Below, piece after piece: positions 23,042-35,177 of a DNA stretch of 64,000 bases. The notes under the pieces are model-generated. The model was given only the letters and a program-made list of their open reading frames with translations, was not told where the DNA came from and made no database searches. This DNA comes from Canna indica (taxonomy: Eukaryota; Streptophyta; Magnoliopsida; Zingiberales; Cannaceae), in assembly GCA_034359265.1 (NCBI GenBank), contig CP136894.1:27434501-27498500 (forward strand), read 5' to 3'. Positions within the stretch are counted from its first letter, which is position 1; each line of letters starts with the position of its first letter. The translations under genes and the position numbers were made by a program.

Positions 23042-23510
23042 TGGACTCGAACTGTCTCGAAACATTTAGAAAATAATCATCCATCCGACAAGTTGATATG
23101 TTTCACGTACGCATCGACGAATCGGATATGATTTAGCAAAACCTTAGATCCGTTCGGGAATTGTATGTTCGTGTAAAAGAAGTAGATGATCCTTTATACG
23201 ACGTACAATTCTTGAATTGTCCCTGATTGGACAATTTGGGAATATAGTTATTTGTACTTCACTTACGTTTTTATTTTAACTGTTAACTAATTATTCTAAA
23301 ATTCGGCAACATCTCTCTTGTTCTCCGATACGCGCCCAGATGATATGCGTATTCGGAGAACTGTAGGGAGATGCTGTCGAAATTTAGAATAATTAGTTAA
23401 CAGTTAAAATAAAAACGTAAGTGCAGTACGAATAACATAAATCCCGAATGGAATAGGACAATCTCACCTAAAGACATTAACCAAAGAAATTATCATTGAT
23501 TGACAGAATC

Positions 23511-26500
23511 ATGTCGGCTGATCGAAGTTGGATGTACCGACGTCTTGATCGTGGAGCTTTAACGAATGAGTTTCGATTAGGCGTAACGTACTTCCTAAAT
23601 TTTGCCTATTCGAATCAGAATTTCGTTAGCATGGGTGATCAAATCCGATGTCCGTGCCGCATTTGTTCAAATGGATGATTTTTGGATCGGGAGACTGTCA
23701 CTCTGCATCTATATAGCAAAGGATTTGCACCAAGATATTTTCTATGGACTTGTCACAGGGAGTCACGCGAAGTCGGGACGTCGAGCAATCCTGTCGTTCA
23801 GACATATGGTGAATCTTCCTCTGCTGGTGCTTCTTCATCCGGTCAATGTAATCCCTATAGAACTATGATACTTGATAGTCTTGGGGGTCAATTCCGCCTG
23901 AATGATAATGTTGATCGGCCAGTTCTTCAGACATCAGTCCCACCAGATACTACAGTGGTTGATATCACAGAAGTAGGGGCTGCGGTAGAGATTGAATTAC
24001 CGAATAAAGAAGCTGCAGAATTTTACGAGATGTTGAAAGCTGCCGATGAACCTTTGTATGAGAATTGTCCTAAATACACTAGGTTTTCAGCAATGACACA
24101 ACTCTTAAACATCAAGGCCGATTGTAATATCAGCGGAGTTGCGTATGATCGGATTGCTGGATTGATTAATGGAATGCTGCCTACTGATAACAAGTTTGAG
24201 CCTACTTTTTATAAGACTAAAAAGCTAATGAGAAAATTGGGGCTTAGGTACGAAAAAATACACGCGTGCCAAAATAACTGCATTTTATATTATAAAGAAA
24301 ATGTGCAGTTGGATAAATGCCCTGTATGTCGACACCCTCGTTACAAGGAGAAGAAATCGATCCGACAGAAAAATATTCCGTTTAAGGTGCTTCGGTATTT
24401 TCCACTAACACCGAGGCTTCAAAGATTATTCATGTCGGAAAAGACAGCCCCCTACATGAGTTGACATGCAAGAAGTCGTGATGATACAGTAATGACTCAT
24501 CCATCTGACAGTGAAGCATGGAAACATTTGGATACATGTTATCTTTCATTTGCTATGGATACTAGAAATATCATATTGGGATTGTGCACAGATGGTTTTA
24601 ATCCGTTTGGACATTCTGCAACTCCTTATTCAGTTTGGCCAGTGCTGCTGACAGTTTATAATTTGCCACCGTCAATGTGCATGAAAGATGAATTTATTTA
24701 TCTTTCGATGATTATTCCGGGTCCTAAGGGTCCGCGAAAAGAAATTGACATATTTCTCAGACCCTTGATAGATGAATTGAAAACATTGTGGACTGAGGGA
24801 GCTGTCACTTATGATTGTCATCGGAAGCAAAACTTCAATTTAAAGGCCGCGGTCTTGTGGACAATCAATGATTTCCCCGCGTACGGCATGTTGTCGGGTT
24901 GGAGCACTCACGACCGACTCTCTTGCCCGTATTGTATGGAACACTCTAAATCAATCAGTCTTCAGAATGGACGAAAAATCTCATTCTTTGATTGTCATCG
25001 TCGATTCCTACCGGTTCATCACCAGTATCGAAGGAATCGTAATAAATTTACTAAGGGCAGAGTCGAAAGAGATGGTCCACCACCGATGTTGTCTGGTGAA
25101 CAAATGTTAGCACGTGTTTCAGCACTTCCAGATATAGTATTTGGTCGCAATGAAAGAGTGTCAGGTTTTGGCCAAACACACAACTGGGTGAAAAAAAGTA
25201 TCTTTTGGGAATTGCCCTATTGGAGTTCATTATTGATTCGACATAATTTAGATGTCATGCACATTGAAAAAAATGTGTTTGATAATATTTTCAATACTGT
25301 GATGGATATTTCTGGAAAAACTAAAGATAATGTCAAAGCCCGACATGATCTGAAAATACTTTGTAAAAGACCAGAGTTGGAGTTACAAGAGGTCAACGGA
25401 CGATATCTGAAACCGAAGGCCCTATATGTGTTAAATAAACAACAGATCAAGGATGTTTGTCAATGGGTAAAAGAACTCAGATTACCCGATGGATATGCTT
25501 CAAACTTATCTCGATGTGTGAACGTCGATGATTGCAAAATATCAGGGATGAAGAGCCATGATTGTCATGTATTCATGCAGAGATTACTTCCGATCGCATT
25601 TCGAGATCTTCTACCTGATAATATTTGGGGTCCGTTGACTGAATTAAGTATGTTTTTTAGAAGCATCTGTGCAAATGTCCTTCGAGTCGAAGATATGTCA
25701 ACACTTGAAAATAATATTGTTGAAATCATATGCAAGCTGGAGCAGTTTTTCCCTCCTGTATTTTTTGACTCGATGGAGCATCTACCGATACACTTGGCAT
25801 ACGAGGCACGAGTTGGTGGCCCCGTTCAATATCGGTGGATGTACTTATTTGAAAGATACATGAATCGTCTGAAGAAAAAAGTAAAGAACACCGCAGCTGT
25901 TGAAGGATCAATATCTGAATCGTATATCATCCAAGAAATTTCAACATTCTGCTCATTTTACTTTGAATCGACAGTACAGACAAGATTTGATCGTCTTCCA
26001 CGTAACGACGACGGGGGTGTTCGACATTCAGATGGACGTTTAAATATATTTTGTCACTCTGGTCGTGCTTTTGGTTCTCGTCCATCTCGACACTTAAGCG
26101 ATGAAGAGTATCATTTGGCACACTTGTATGTATTACTCAATTGTCCAGAGATTGAACAATTCATTGAAATATTTGACATTGAGATGGTGCAAAAATACTC
26201 TATTCACAACGATCAAGAATTGGAGAGATTACGGAATCGTGATTTCCCTGCTTGGATTCAGACTTACAGCAAAGATCACAGAGCTGAAATAGATGAAAAA
26301 ATATTTTAGTTTGTTAGTGGACCGTCGCGACTTGTGTCGTGCTATAGCGGATATTTTGTTAACGGGTATAAATTTCACACACTTGAATATTCATCTACAA
26401 AAAAGACGATGAATGCTGGGGTATGCGTGAAAGGGACAACCTATGTTGAATGTGATATGGATTTTTATGGATTGGTGGAAGAAATGATAGAGTTGCACTA

Positions 26501-26984
26501 CTTCGGCTTGAAATCAGTGATCCTATTTAGATGTCATTGGTTCGATACAACAGAAAGGGGCATGAAAGTTCATCCAAAATACAAACTTGTTGAGGTTAAT
26601 TACAAATCGAAATTGGCAGCAAATGAGCCTTTTATATTGGCATCACAAGCCGAACAAGTATATTACGCGAAGTATCCGGCTCGAAATAAAGATAGAGCAG
26701 ATTGGCGTGTAGTCTGTAAGACAAAAGGTAGAGGAAAAATTGATCCGATAGTAGGAGAAAATGATCCTCCTGGTTTCTATCAAGAAGATGATCTTCCTGT
26801 TGTGGATCGTATTATTCCAATACTCGAGGATGCAGACACAACGTCAATTCAATTAGAAGTTGAATATGCTGATGATGACGATCATGAAATTGAGGAAGCT
26901 GGAGATGAAGAAGATGAAGAAGAGGAAGAAGAGGAAGAAGAAGAAGAAGAATTCGAAGACTATTATTCAGATGATGAAGAATAA
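23511..26984 (+). pseudogene. CACTA transposase (TNPD-like), element B, three stops
   Basis: The order is: Transposase-associated domain with CPCRICSNG (23511-23760), tnp2/Transposase_21 (about 24040-24950; GYEKIHACQNNC-like and WTINDFPAYGMLSGWSTHDR blocks), LPYWSSLLIRHNLDVMHIEK (near 25215), DUF4218 (about 25555-25960), DUF4216 (about 26400-26740), and a long Asp/Glu tail (26860-26984). The frame is continuous except for stops at 23676-23678 (CGA to TGA against D), 24462-24464 (TGG to TGA) and 26307-26309 (GAG to TAG). The two TGA stops fit cytosine deamination. About 1,158 codons overall. It is the best-preserved transposase in the window but inactive as written. Confidence 0.93.
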
Positions 26985-27060
26985 TTGTAAAGTATATATT
27001 TTATTAAATATATCTCTACTATTTATACAATAATCTGATTATATGTCTGTTCGATAGATA

Positions 27061-28595
27061 TGTCTGGTCGTGGTTATCGACGCAGGAGAGTTTCGGAGTC
27101 TCCGATCGGTGAGACTCCAGCACTTACTCATGCTGCTGATCCTCCTGTTGCTGATCCTCATGAGGATGATACTGCCGAGGCTAGTACATCCAGACGTAGG
27201 CGGCCACGCGGGCCGAACAGGTGGCAGCCTCCACCAGCCACAGAGTCACGTAGATTGATTAGCGTGATTGGGGAGCGGTAATATATCATGAATTATGAAT
27301 CATTACAAATTCATTATATCATAATATAATATTAAATTTTATTTTTGTTGTGCAGGTTCGAGCAAGAAGAAGTGCCAAGGAGCATTTCTTCTACTATTCG
27401 ACGATACATGCACGGGGCATGGCCTACGTGGTCTCACGTGCCTAGCGAGCACGTCGACATGTTATGGCGCGAGTTTGAGGCACGTATTATTATTATTTTT
27501 TACATGCATGATGATATATTAATATTGGTACTGATATTATTATTTTGCAGGCTCGCTATACATGGGCCGAGGACCAGAGGCCCTTCATTTACGCTGCCTG
27601 GGAGGCTATTTCCCGGGCAAGGTACAACGGGCAGCTGGGGCAGGCTCGGTCCCAAGCGATGGCCCGAGCTGGGACCACTAACATCGCGGAGACTCGAGGA
27701 TACGGCCCCGGTTGGATTACTCTGGATATATGGGACCAGCTCGTGGGGATATGGTCGACGGATCGATGGCAGGAGGTTTCTCGGAATGCGGCTAGAAATC
27801 GCATGTCGGGGGGGAGCAGCGCGTCACACCGGCGGCTCTGTTGCATTTGCAGTGCACGCAAACCGTATGGTAAGTATATCTTTTAATTATATATTTTATT
27901 TGTTATTATGTGTACTAATTAATGTATTTGTTTTGTAAATGTAGACGACGGTGTCGGATGACGGGACTGTCCAGCGACCCTCCCCGATGGCGGTGTTTGA
28001 GCGGACTCACCGTCGAGCACATGGGACGGGGGAGTACATCCACAACCGCGCTGCATACATTATGGTAATTATATATTTGTTTAAATTATTCATTATATAT
28101 TTATAATTTAAGTTTATGATAAATATTAAACAAAAAATCAAACTCGAGTAGGAGACCTACAGCCAGACGGTGGTGCAGCGCGGGGGTACCCCCGAGGACT
28201 TTGACGCAGCATCGTGGGTCGAGGCCGCAGGTGGCTGGGACCATGGCCGCGTATATGGCTTCGCAGATAGTGGTCATGCGCAAGCCGTACTTGGGCCACT
28301 TGGGGCACCGACCCCTCCGGTCGCTGGTGAGCGGCCGTCCACCTCTAGATCCAGTTATGATCATAGTAATAGGATAAGGACACTAGAGGAGACGGTCGCG
28401 CGTCAGACTGAGATGATGGAGCGTCAGAGTCAGACGATGGCGAATATAGAAGCTATGCTACGCAACTTGTCAGGTCATCCCGAAGCAGTCATCTCTTCGG
28501 CATCATCTAATCCATCGTCCTCGAGTCAGTCCACGCCGGTGTACACTCAAGCGCTCCAGACCCCGCCATATAATCCAGACCATCCTCCATCGTGA
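27061..28595 (+). pseudogene. TNPA-like gene (Transposase_24 type), element B, 5 exons
   Basis: This is the DNA-binding partner gene of a CACTA element. Likely exons: 27061-27277, 27356-27479, 27551-27869, 27945-28064 and 28152-28595. The first is Arg-rich (SRRRRPRGPNRWQPPPATES); the middle exons hold the conserved WPTWSHVPSEHVDMLWREFE and VFERTHRRAHGTG blocks; the last has RGGTPEDFDAASWVEAAGGW and a Met/Gln/Glu-rich coiled coil (MMERQSQTMANIEAMLRNL) before a Ser/Pro tail. Exon 3 needs a frame change at a run of seven G near 27808, and the donor after exon 2 is non-canonical (GAG then GCACGT), so it is probably broken. Confidence 0.7.
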
Positions 28596-28889
28596 TCGTG
28601 AGATTTTTTGTTTGGATATTGAACTTGTTTAACTTATTTTGTTTGGATATTGATACTTCAATTTTGCATTTGAATTGTTTTTATACTATCGTGGATAATT
28701 ATCAATATAAATATAATTGTTTTGATGTATATCTTGGTGTGTTTGTGATGTGTGAATGAATGTGTATGAGGTGTTTGTGATGTGTGAATGAATGTGTGTA
28801 TGAGGGTATGGGTGTGTGAGTTATGTATCAGATAAATGTATCAATGTATCAATGGAAATTTGAAATTTTCTAATTTTCTGGTTGCAGGT

Positions 28890-29262
28890 ATACGTCATCA
28901 GCAACAGCTTTCCCACGGGCGTCCGTGGGAAAGCCGTCGCTAAAAGTGTATCGAAAGCCGTTGCTGATGACCTACAGCAACGGCTTAGCGACGGAGTTTT
29001 ACTAACGGTGTTGCTACGGACTCAGCGGCCGTTGCTATTAATGTTATCAGCAACGGCTGCGGGTCTGTGGCAAAACCGTTGCTGATAATATTTTTAGCGA
29101 CGGCCTGAGCGGCCGTTGCTGATAATGTTTTGAGCGACGGCCCGAGCGGCCGTTGCTGATCCGTTGCTAAGTCATCAGCAACGCGACTTTCTGTCACGGC
29201 TTTATTGGAACGGCTCGGCCGTTGCTGATTCTCTTCAGCAACGACATCAGTCGTTGCTGATG
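28890..29262 (+). repeat. 3' subterminal repeats of CACTA element B
   Basis: The CAGCAACGGC / GCCGTTGCTGAT motif recurs in both orientations, as at the 5' end, together with GCGACGGC variants. The array runs almost to the 3' terminal repeat at 29269-29280. Confidence 0.8.
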
Positions 29263-29522
29263 ACCATTTTTCTAGTAGTGACCCGAAAGTCTCCGCCTTC
29301 CTACTGAGAGCACTTTCCCACCTCAAACCTATGGATAACAAGAACTAATCCTAGCAAACTATGTTTACACCGGTGGATTTAAACCTTAAACACCAAGGTT
29401 ACCACCCAATTTCAAGACCCATACTCTAGGTCTTTCTCTAACTCAAATACAAAGAAATAAATAAGAAAATACAACACTAAATGGAGCAATAAATAATACA
29501 ATAAGATACTTAGCTCCACAGC

Positions 29523-29972
29523 TAGGGCTGTCCATTCGGTTCGAACCGAACCGAACCGAATTTGGTCAAACCAAAATTTTTTTTATACCCGAATTCCAAC
29601 CCGAACCCGAACCGAACTATACCTAAACTGATTTAACCCGAACCGAAATTATTCGGTTCGATTCGGTTTTCAACCTGAAAACCGAAATTTTAATTATTTT
29701 AATTAAAAATTAAAAATAATTACTTAATACCTATTTAAGTAATTCTGTTAAAAATTAAAAAAAAATTATTTTTTTAATTAATTCGGTTTTCGGTTCGGGT
29801 CGGTTCCCGAATTCCGAAAACCGAATCCGAATCCGAATCGAAATTCAAATTTCGGTTCGGTTCGGGTCAAAGAACCGAACCCACAATGGTTGAAACCGAA
29901 CCGAACCGAACCAAAAAATTCGGTTTGGTTTTTCGGTTCGGTTCGGTGTGAACCGAACCATGGACAGCCCTA
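29523..29972. mobile_element. hAT-type MITE inside solo LTR 1
   Basis: The ends TAGGGCTGTCCA and TGGACAGCCCTA form perfect 12-bp terminal inverted repeats. They are flanked by perfect 8-bp target duplications TCCACAGC (29515-29522 and 29973-29980). The interior consists of CGGTTCGGTTCGG and its complement with an AT-rich centre, giving a strong foldback. There is no coding capacity. Superfamily is inferred from the 8-bp duplication and termini. Confidence 0.93.
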
Positions 29973-30239
29973 TCCACAGCAAACTCCCTAGTTCTCTTGA
30001 TGCCTCAAGGTGATAAATCGGTGAAGCTTTGAATGCTATATCAAGGAATGAGAGATCAAACTAGGGTTTCTCCAAGTAATGACTCATTGAAAGCTTGGAA
30101 TTGATCAAGGATGGCTCAATGAAGTACAGGAGTGTTCAAAAGTCACAAAGGAAGGCTTAGGCTTAGGTATTTATAGAGCCAAGAAAAAAGGTCGGGTGAA
30201 GCATCGCTCAACGGCAAGAAGTCTAGCTATTTTTCGCCA

Positions 30240-30560
30240 TTCGGTCGATTGTCGATCGATCGTTGGGCGACCGACTGATCGACCGCCCAGCGACTGCTGG
30301 CATTCTGCGCTTCTGCCGCTCTGTTCGGTCGACTGGAGGGTCGATCGAATGAGTCGCGTTTCAGCTCCTCTGCTATCTGATCGACCGCTCGGTCGATCGA
30401 AGCAGACACTGCCAGTTTTTGGCCTCGTTCGGTCGATCGCCCAGTCGACCGAAATAGCCATTGCCAATTTTTAACCATCTTCAGTCGATCGACCGGTCAA
30501 CTGAATTGGCTACTGCCAATTTTTAACATCATTCGGTCGACTGACCGGTCGACCGAACCT
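30240..30560. repeat. GGTCGATCGACC palindrome cluster in solo LTR 1
   Basis: About a dozen short palindromes of the types CGGTCGATCG, GGTCGACCGA and CGATCGACCG are scattered here. They lie on the U3 side of the LTR's TATA box (complement of 30168-30175). The same cluster is present in every copy of this LTR in the window. Confidence 0.8.
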
Positions 30561-31424
30561 AGGCAGGGCAATTTGGTTGGGTTTTGCTTGTTCATTTTTT
30601 GGGTCCGTCTTTGCTAAGTCTACTTATATAATATTTATTAACTTTAAAACATAAATGTTATATAAGGATTATCCCCCATTTGGATTCAATAAAAATATCT
30701 AAAAAATCAAAATCTAGTTTTTGGGGTCTAGTACAAATTTTCGAAAAACAGAAATTTTCTAATCTTTCGAGTCAAGAATGGGTAAGCTAAAGGCTTCCAA
30801 AAAAATCCTTAAAAATACCTTGTTATCTAGTTTTAACCCAAGGAATAATTACCGCCAGTTTTTGTGTCAAGAAAATATCTAGGTCATATAGCCCTCCAAG
30901 GAGCTCCCTAGGCTTAGTGAATTTTAGGACGGTTTTTGGGTTTTCGTGATTTGGGATTCGGGGATAGTTTTTGAGTTTCTTTGTATCATCATGAGGATTT
31001 ATAATTTATCTAGACACCCTAAATCTAAACTCTAACTTTTCGAAGAATCCGAGCGCGTCGATCAATGTCCTTTCGATTTCCCGATTTCTTTGATATTTCC
31101 GATCGAGGAAGTCGAGCGCTAACCGATATGGAACCTGAAAGTATTTCTCAATGAAACATTAGTTCCATATTTGTTATCATCAAAACCTAGATTAAGACCA
31201 AGGTTGAAAACCTTAAGCCAGCATATATATGATATTTTGATAATTGTTTGCCTCCGGTTTGAGACTTAGATTGATGATATTTATGTAAAATTTGTATGTT
31301 TGATTTCAAATGCATGTGTATGATATTTTCTGATTGTAATATGTGATTGAAAATAGATTATAATCTACAAATATTATTGTATACAAGAATTTATAAAAAA
31401 TTTATTTTTTTTCAATTACAGGAT

Positions 31425-31800
31425 ATACCTTCAGCCACGGCTTACCCACAACCACCGTCACTAAGCCGCGGCTGAAGGCTTATCGTAAATGGCTGATGGC
31501 TTGGGCAGCACCAAATATCACGGTTGCTAATAGTATCACCGACGGCCCTGGGTCGTGGTCGATGTGTTGGTATCAGTGACAGCCGCCTAAAGTCGTCACT
31601 GCGGATGTGTTTAAATCAGCGACAGCGCCTACGGCTATCGTTGATGATTACTTGTGACGCCTGAGAGACGCCGTCACAACTTATATGAGATGCGCACATT
31701 AGTGGCGGCTGTTTGCCACGGCTGATGCCATCCGTGATAGTTATCACCGATGGTTCAGCCACGACTTCAGCCGTCGGTGATGACAACAATCCTAGTAGTG
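31425..31800 (+). repeat. Right subterminal repeats and end of CACTA element A
   Basis: CACCGACGGC, GCCGTCGGTGAT, AGCCACGGCT and GCGACAGCGCC motifs repeat up to the terminus CCTAGTAGTG. The region is similar in order to the right end of element C (51110-51481). Confidence 0.8.
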
Positions 31801-32035
31801 ATAGAGCTCTAACAAATCTCCAAAAGTATCTCCAAACTATTGTTGGAGATCTTTAATCGTTCAAGACTTACTAGTAGTGATGGACGCGGAACTTTAATCG
31901 ATGAGTATCCCATTTAAAATATAAAATTAGTAAAAATTTCTTTATCTACGTCAATATTTTGAAAATATTGCTAAACTCTTCAAAATAAAAATAATTATGT
32001 CATTGCACTCTTAAAAGAGAATTCTTTCATAGGGG

Positions 32036-32660
32036 TGCAATCGAGCTCAGCTGAGTCAAGCTTGCATGTGCTTGAGCTCGGCTCGTTTAAGAAATGTTAG
32101 ACTCGAGCTTAATCGAGCTTCGATCTCTATGCTCAAGCTCGGCTTGAGTTATACTCGAGCTCAGCTCGTCAGACTCATTTCTCTACAACACAATCAACCT
32201 ATAAATACACAAAATTAGAGACAAATTAGATTTTTATTTCTAAATCTTTACATTTAGAAACTAATAGATACAAAATTTGTTTTAAATTAGCATCTAAAGA
32301 TCTATAGAACAACAATAGAATCACTTAATTGATCTGACTAAGCTATGAAAAAAGCAGTAACATAGTCACTTAATTGATCTGATTCTAAAACTATTTCTAT
32401 GGATCTTTAGAGACTAATTTGGAACAAATTTTATGTATATTAGTTTCTAACTATGAAGATATAGAAAAAAAAATTAATATGTCTCTAATTTTGTGTCTCT
32501 GTAGATCGATTGTGTTGTGGTGTTTATTTTTCTCAAGTTTGACTGAGCTCGTGAACGAGTTCGATTAAACTCGACTCAAGATCAAGCTGAGGTGAGTTCA
32601 AATTCTATCGAGCTCAATTGAGCTCATGAACAAGCTCGATTAAGCCCGGGTCGAGATCTA
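32036..32660. mobile_element. Foldback element with long inverted repeats
   Basis: Arms at 32186-32309 and 32395-32519 pair along most of their length, starting CAACACAATC and ending GATTGTGTTG. Outside them GAGCTCGGCTCG-type sequence occurs on both sides (32043-32170 and 32535-32650). The loop holds a direct duplication of CACTTAATTGATCTGA (32322 and 32367). The left edge GGGGTGCAATCGAGCTC resembles hAT-type MITE ends, but a matching right terminus and target duplication were not found, so the class is uncertain. Confidence 0.65.
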
Positions 32661-33614
32661 GCACATATTAAATAACTTATTTACAAAAGTTCGTACAATT
32701 TAATAATATGATTATAGATGATAGCATACAAGGATGTATTAGGAATGAAATCAACACGACAGCTTTAGAGGTAAAAAATACTGGAGAAAATTTGGACTTA
32801 GTATAAAAATTAATGGAGAAAGTTTTGAACTTAAGTTGAAAATTATATAGAAGCATTTGAAAAAAAATTATATAAAAATTAACTTTATATTAATGCACAT
32901 AAAAAAAATCAGTGATGAGATTTGAATTCAAGACGTATAACTATAATAAATAAACAATAACCACTAAGTTATAAATAGATTTATCAAAATATTTATACTT
33001 GGTAATATATATTCAACTTAATAATATATATTTTTAAAAGATACCAAATGATATTTAATATTTATTTATTTTTGAAAATTTCAGGAGAGCCCAATGCCCT
33101 TTGGCCGTAGTGTGAGTTCGCCCTGCTTACCATTCATAATTAATTAGTAGTAAAAAATTATTAAAACATTATATATTATACAAAACTTGGTTGAGACTAG
33201 TCATGGTCTCAAATACTATACAAAAATTGGTTTATTTAAAACTATATAACAAAAAAGTTACTTACATTGAAAATTTGAGCTCACTCAAAAACGTATACAG
33301 CTATAGAAAACTTGTTTCATACTACTGATGCACTATATATTACGTCTCAAGTAATAAAAAAACACACATCATCCATCATAGTCTAAATTAGTTATGCATA
33401 ATTTTAAATCATTAAATTTTAGATTATATTTGTTCAAAAATATATATATATATATTAGGAAAAATAAGATGAAAAGAATAATATATCATGCAATACACTG
33501 TATACACAACTAAACAAAGCAAGGACTTGAGGATTGGAAGCACCTTTTGATGTCTCCAAATATCTAACACGGTTCCTAGATGGTGTGATCATGCAATTTG
33601 GTGAAAGAAAGTAA
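32661..33614. other. AT-rich spacer without recognisable features
   Basis: No gene or clear repeat is visible here; there are only poly-A/T tracts and scattered TATA runs. It ends at the left terminus of the Harbinger-like element. Confidence 0.5.
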
Positions 33615-34944
33615 GGGGCTATTTGGTTACCCTAAACGGGCGTGTTTTGGGCTTTGGTTTTTTGTTGAAAATGAAAACGCGCCCGAAATCGTGTTTGGTT
33701 GCGTGAAATAGCGGAATACGAGCGGTTGTTTTCTCCAAAATATGTTTTCTTCAAAATGTCATTTGTACATGAATTAGAAAATACCGAATCGGTGTTTTCT
33801 ATGTTTTCATCAAAAATAGAAAACGGGCGGAGTGACAAACTTGTGATTATATCGAAAACAATCCATTTTCGAATCACCTAACAAAACCCGATAACTTTGA
33901 TCACGAGTCTCTCTATACTCGTGTCTCACAGCCGACTCAAACCCTAGCAGGTAAAGGCGACGATTGGTGATTTTTTCTTCCTTGCTTCCCCTCGACAAAA
34001 TTCGACGAAGGTAACCTCTAAACCCACCTTCTTCCTTGCTTCCTTGCTTCCCCTTGACTCTTCCCCTTGCTTGTTCAGCAAACCTATTCCTGGGAGAGTT
34101 CCACGATGAGAACTCCGGTAAGATCAGTCGATAGTCACGCGATCCGCGGCATACTCCGGCCAGGTAACACACATTTCTCCTTTCTTCTTCTATTCTTTGC
34201 TTTCTACGAACAGATTTGTGTTTGTGAATAGATCTGAGGTGTTTTTTTATTTTGGTTTTAGGATTTTATGAATAACCGAGATTTTTGATTTTGGTTTTAG
34301 GGCTTTTTGCAATATTGGTTTTGGATCTATGCAATGTGGTTTTGGATCTATGCAATAAGGTTTCTATGAACAGATCTGCGTCTGTGAATAGATCTGAGGT
34401 ATTTTTTGGCCTGTAGGGGTTCTGTTCATTTTGTTGTTCTTGTTGTGTTTTTTGATATTTGTTTTTCTGCAGGAGTTCTATTTTTGTTATTGTTACTGAT
34501 TTGCAAGGGTCCTATGCTAATCATGTTCTTGCTCTTGTTTTTTTTATATGATCTATTATTGTTGGTCTTATTTTTGCTTCCTAAATCAACTCAGATTAGT
34601 TTGTGGTTAGATCAGTTAATCTACTATATTTTTGTTATCAGTTACCATTTTATTATCTATTGTTGTTATCAGTTATCAGTTTATCTATTGTTTGTGGTTA
34701 GATCAATTTGATTTATTTTACTATGGTTTTTTATTAGTTTACCTATTGTTTATGTTAGATCAGTTTCATTTTCTTTTTTTCTATGTTTTTGTTATTAGTT
34801 AGATAGGTATTAGATCAGTTTAGTTGATATTTTTTTACTATCAATTTTTGTTATCAGTTATGTAGATCAGTTTGATTATTTTTTTTTGCAAACTGAGTCT
34901 AGATCATGTTTAGATCAGTTTTTAGAAATATGATATGATATTAT

Positions 34945-35115
34945 ATTTATGTTTAGATCAATTTAGAAATCTGATAAGCACTTCTATGTTTTTTTTTCAA
35001 ACTGATATTATACTATATTATGTTTAGATCAGTTTAGAAATTTGATAAGCATGTCTATGTTTTTTTTTGCAAACTGATATTATACTGTGTTTATGTTTAG
35101 ATCAGTTTAGAAATC
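34945..35115 (+). repeat. About 72-bp tandem repeat in Harbinger 5' region
   Basis: Units beginning GTTTAGATCA at 34951, 35022 and 35095 (spacings 71 and 73 bp) contain AGAAATCTGATAAGC, a T run and CAAACTGATATTATACT. More degenerate GATCAGTTT units extend upstream to about 34590. Confidence 0.75.
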
Positions 35116-35177
35116 TAATAAACATGTCTATCTTTTGAAATAGACTTTTCTTACCATGACTTTTGAAATAGTTGAAC

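Larger units (their letters stand above)
22042..29280 (+). mobile_element. CACTA transposon B, near full length, 7.2 kb
   Basis: The ends are CACTACTAGAAA at 22042 and TTTCTAGTAGTG ending at 29280, with target triplet ACC on both sides (22039-22041 and 29281-29283). The uninterrupted target is visible in the related LTR at 52855-54686, where TTCCACACC runs directly into CGGAAGTCTCC near 53190. It contains subterminal repeats, a GC-rich leader, a nine-unit minisatellite, a TNPD-like pseudogene and a TNPA-like gene. It is a close relative of element D. Confidence 0.95.
21707..31223 (-). mobile_element. Solo LTR 1 (TGTTGG..CA family), interrupted by CACTA B and a hAT MITE
   Basis: The sequence starts TGTTGGGTGAAATGGCC at 21707 and ends CTTAAGCCAGCA at 31223, with identical 5-bp flanks TATAT (21702-21706 and 31224-31228). 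This is the signature of a single LTR left after recombination. The LTR itself is about 1.8 kb once CACTA B (22042-29280) and the hAT MITE (29523-29972), with their target duplications, are removed. Other copies are at 52855-54686, 59314-60809, 61847-63413 and 63687 onward. Its TATA box (complement of 30168-30175) shows that its sense strand is minus. It inserted into the 3' UTR of the TNPA remnant of element A. Confidence 0.9.
16839..31800 (+). mobile_element. CACTA transposon A, host of a nested insertion cluster
   Basis: The left end is CACTACTAAAAT at 16839, the right end is CCTAGTAGTG ending at 31800, and the flanking triplet ATA is present on both sides (16836-16838 and 31801-31803). 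Its own sequence is 16839-21706 plus 31229-31800; everything between belongs to a solo LTR and to what inserted into that. Element A holds a shortened TNPD remnant and a TNPA remnant on the plus strand, and subterminal CACCGACGGC/GCCGTCGGTG repeats at both ends. It is the oldest member of this nest by order of insertion. Confidence 0.9.

Noticed and set aside
27345..27938. A continuous 197-codon frame as a single gene
   Set aside because: It runs through introns of the TNPA-like gene; the conserved segments follow the exon structure instead.
30196..30478. Arg/Ser-rich open frames
   Set aside because: Produced by the GGTCGATCGACC palindrome cluster of the solo LTR; the equivalent readings in other copies differ in frame.
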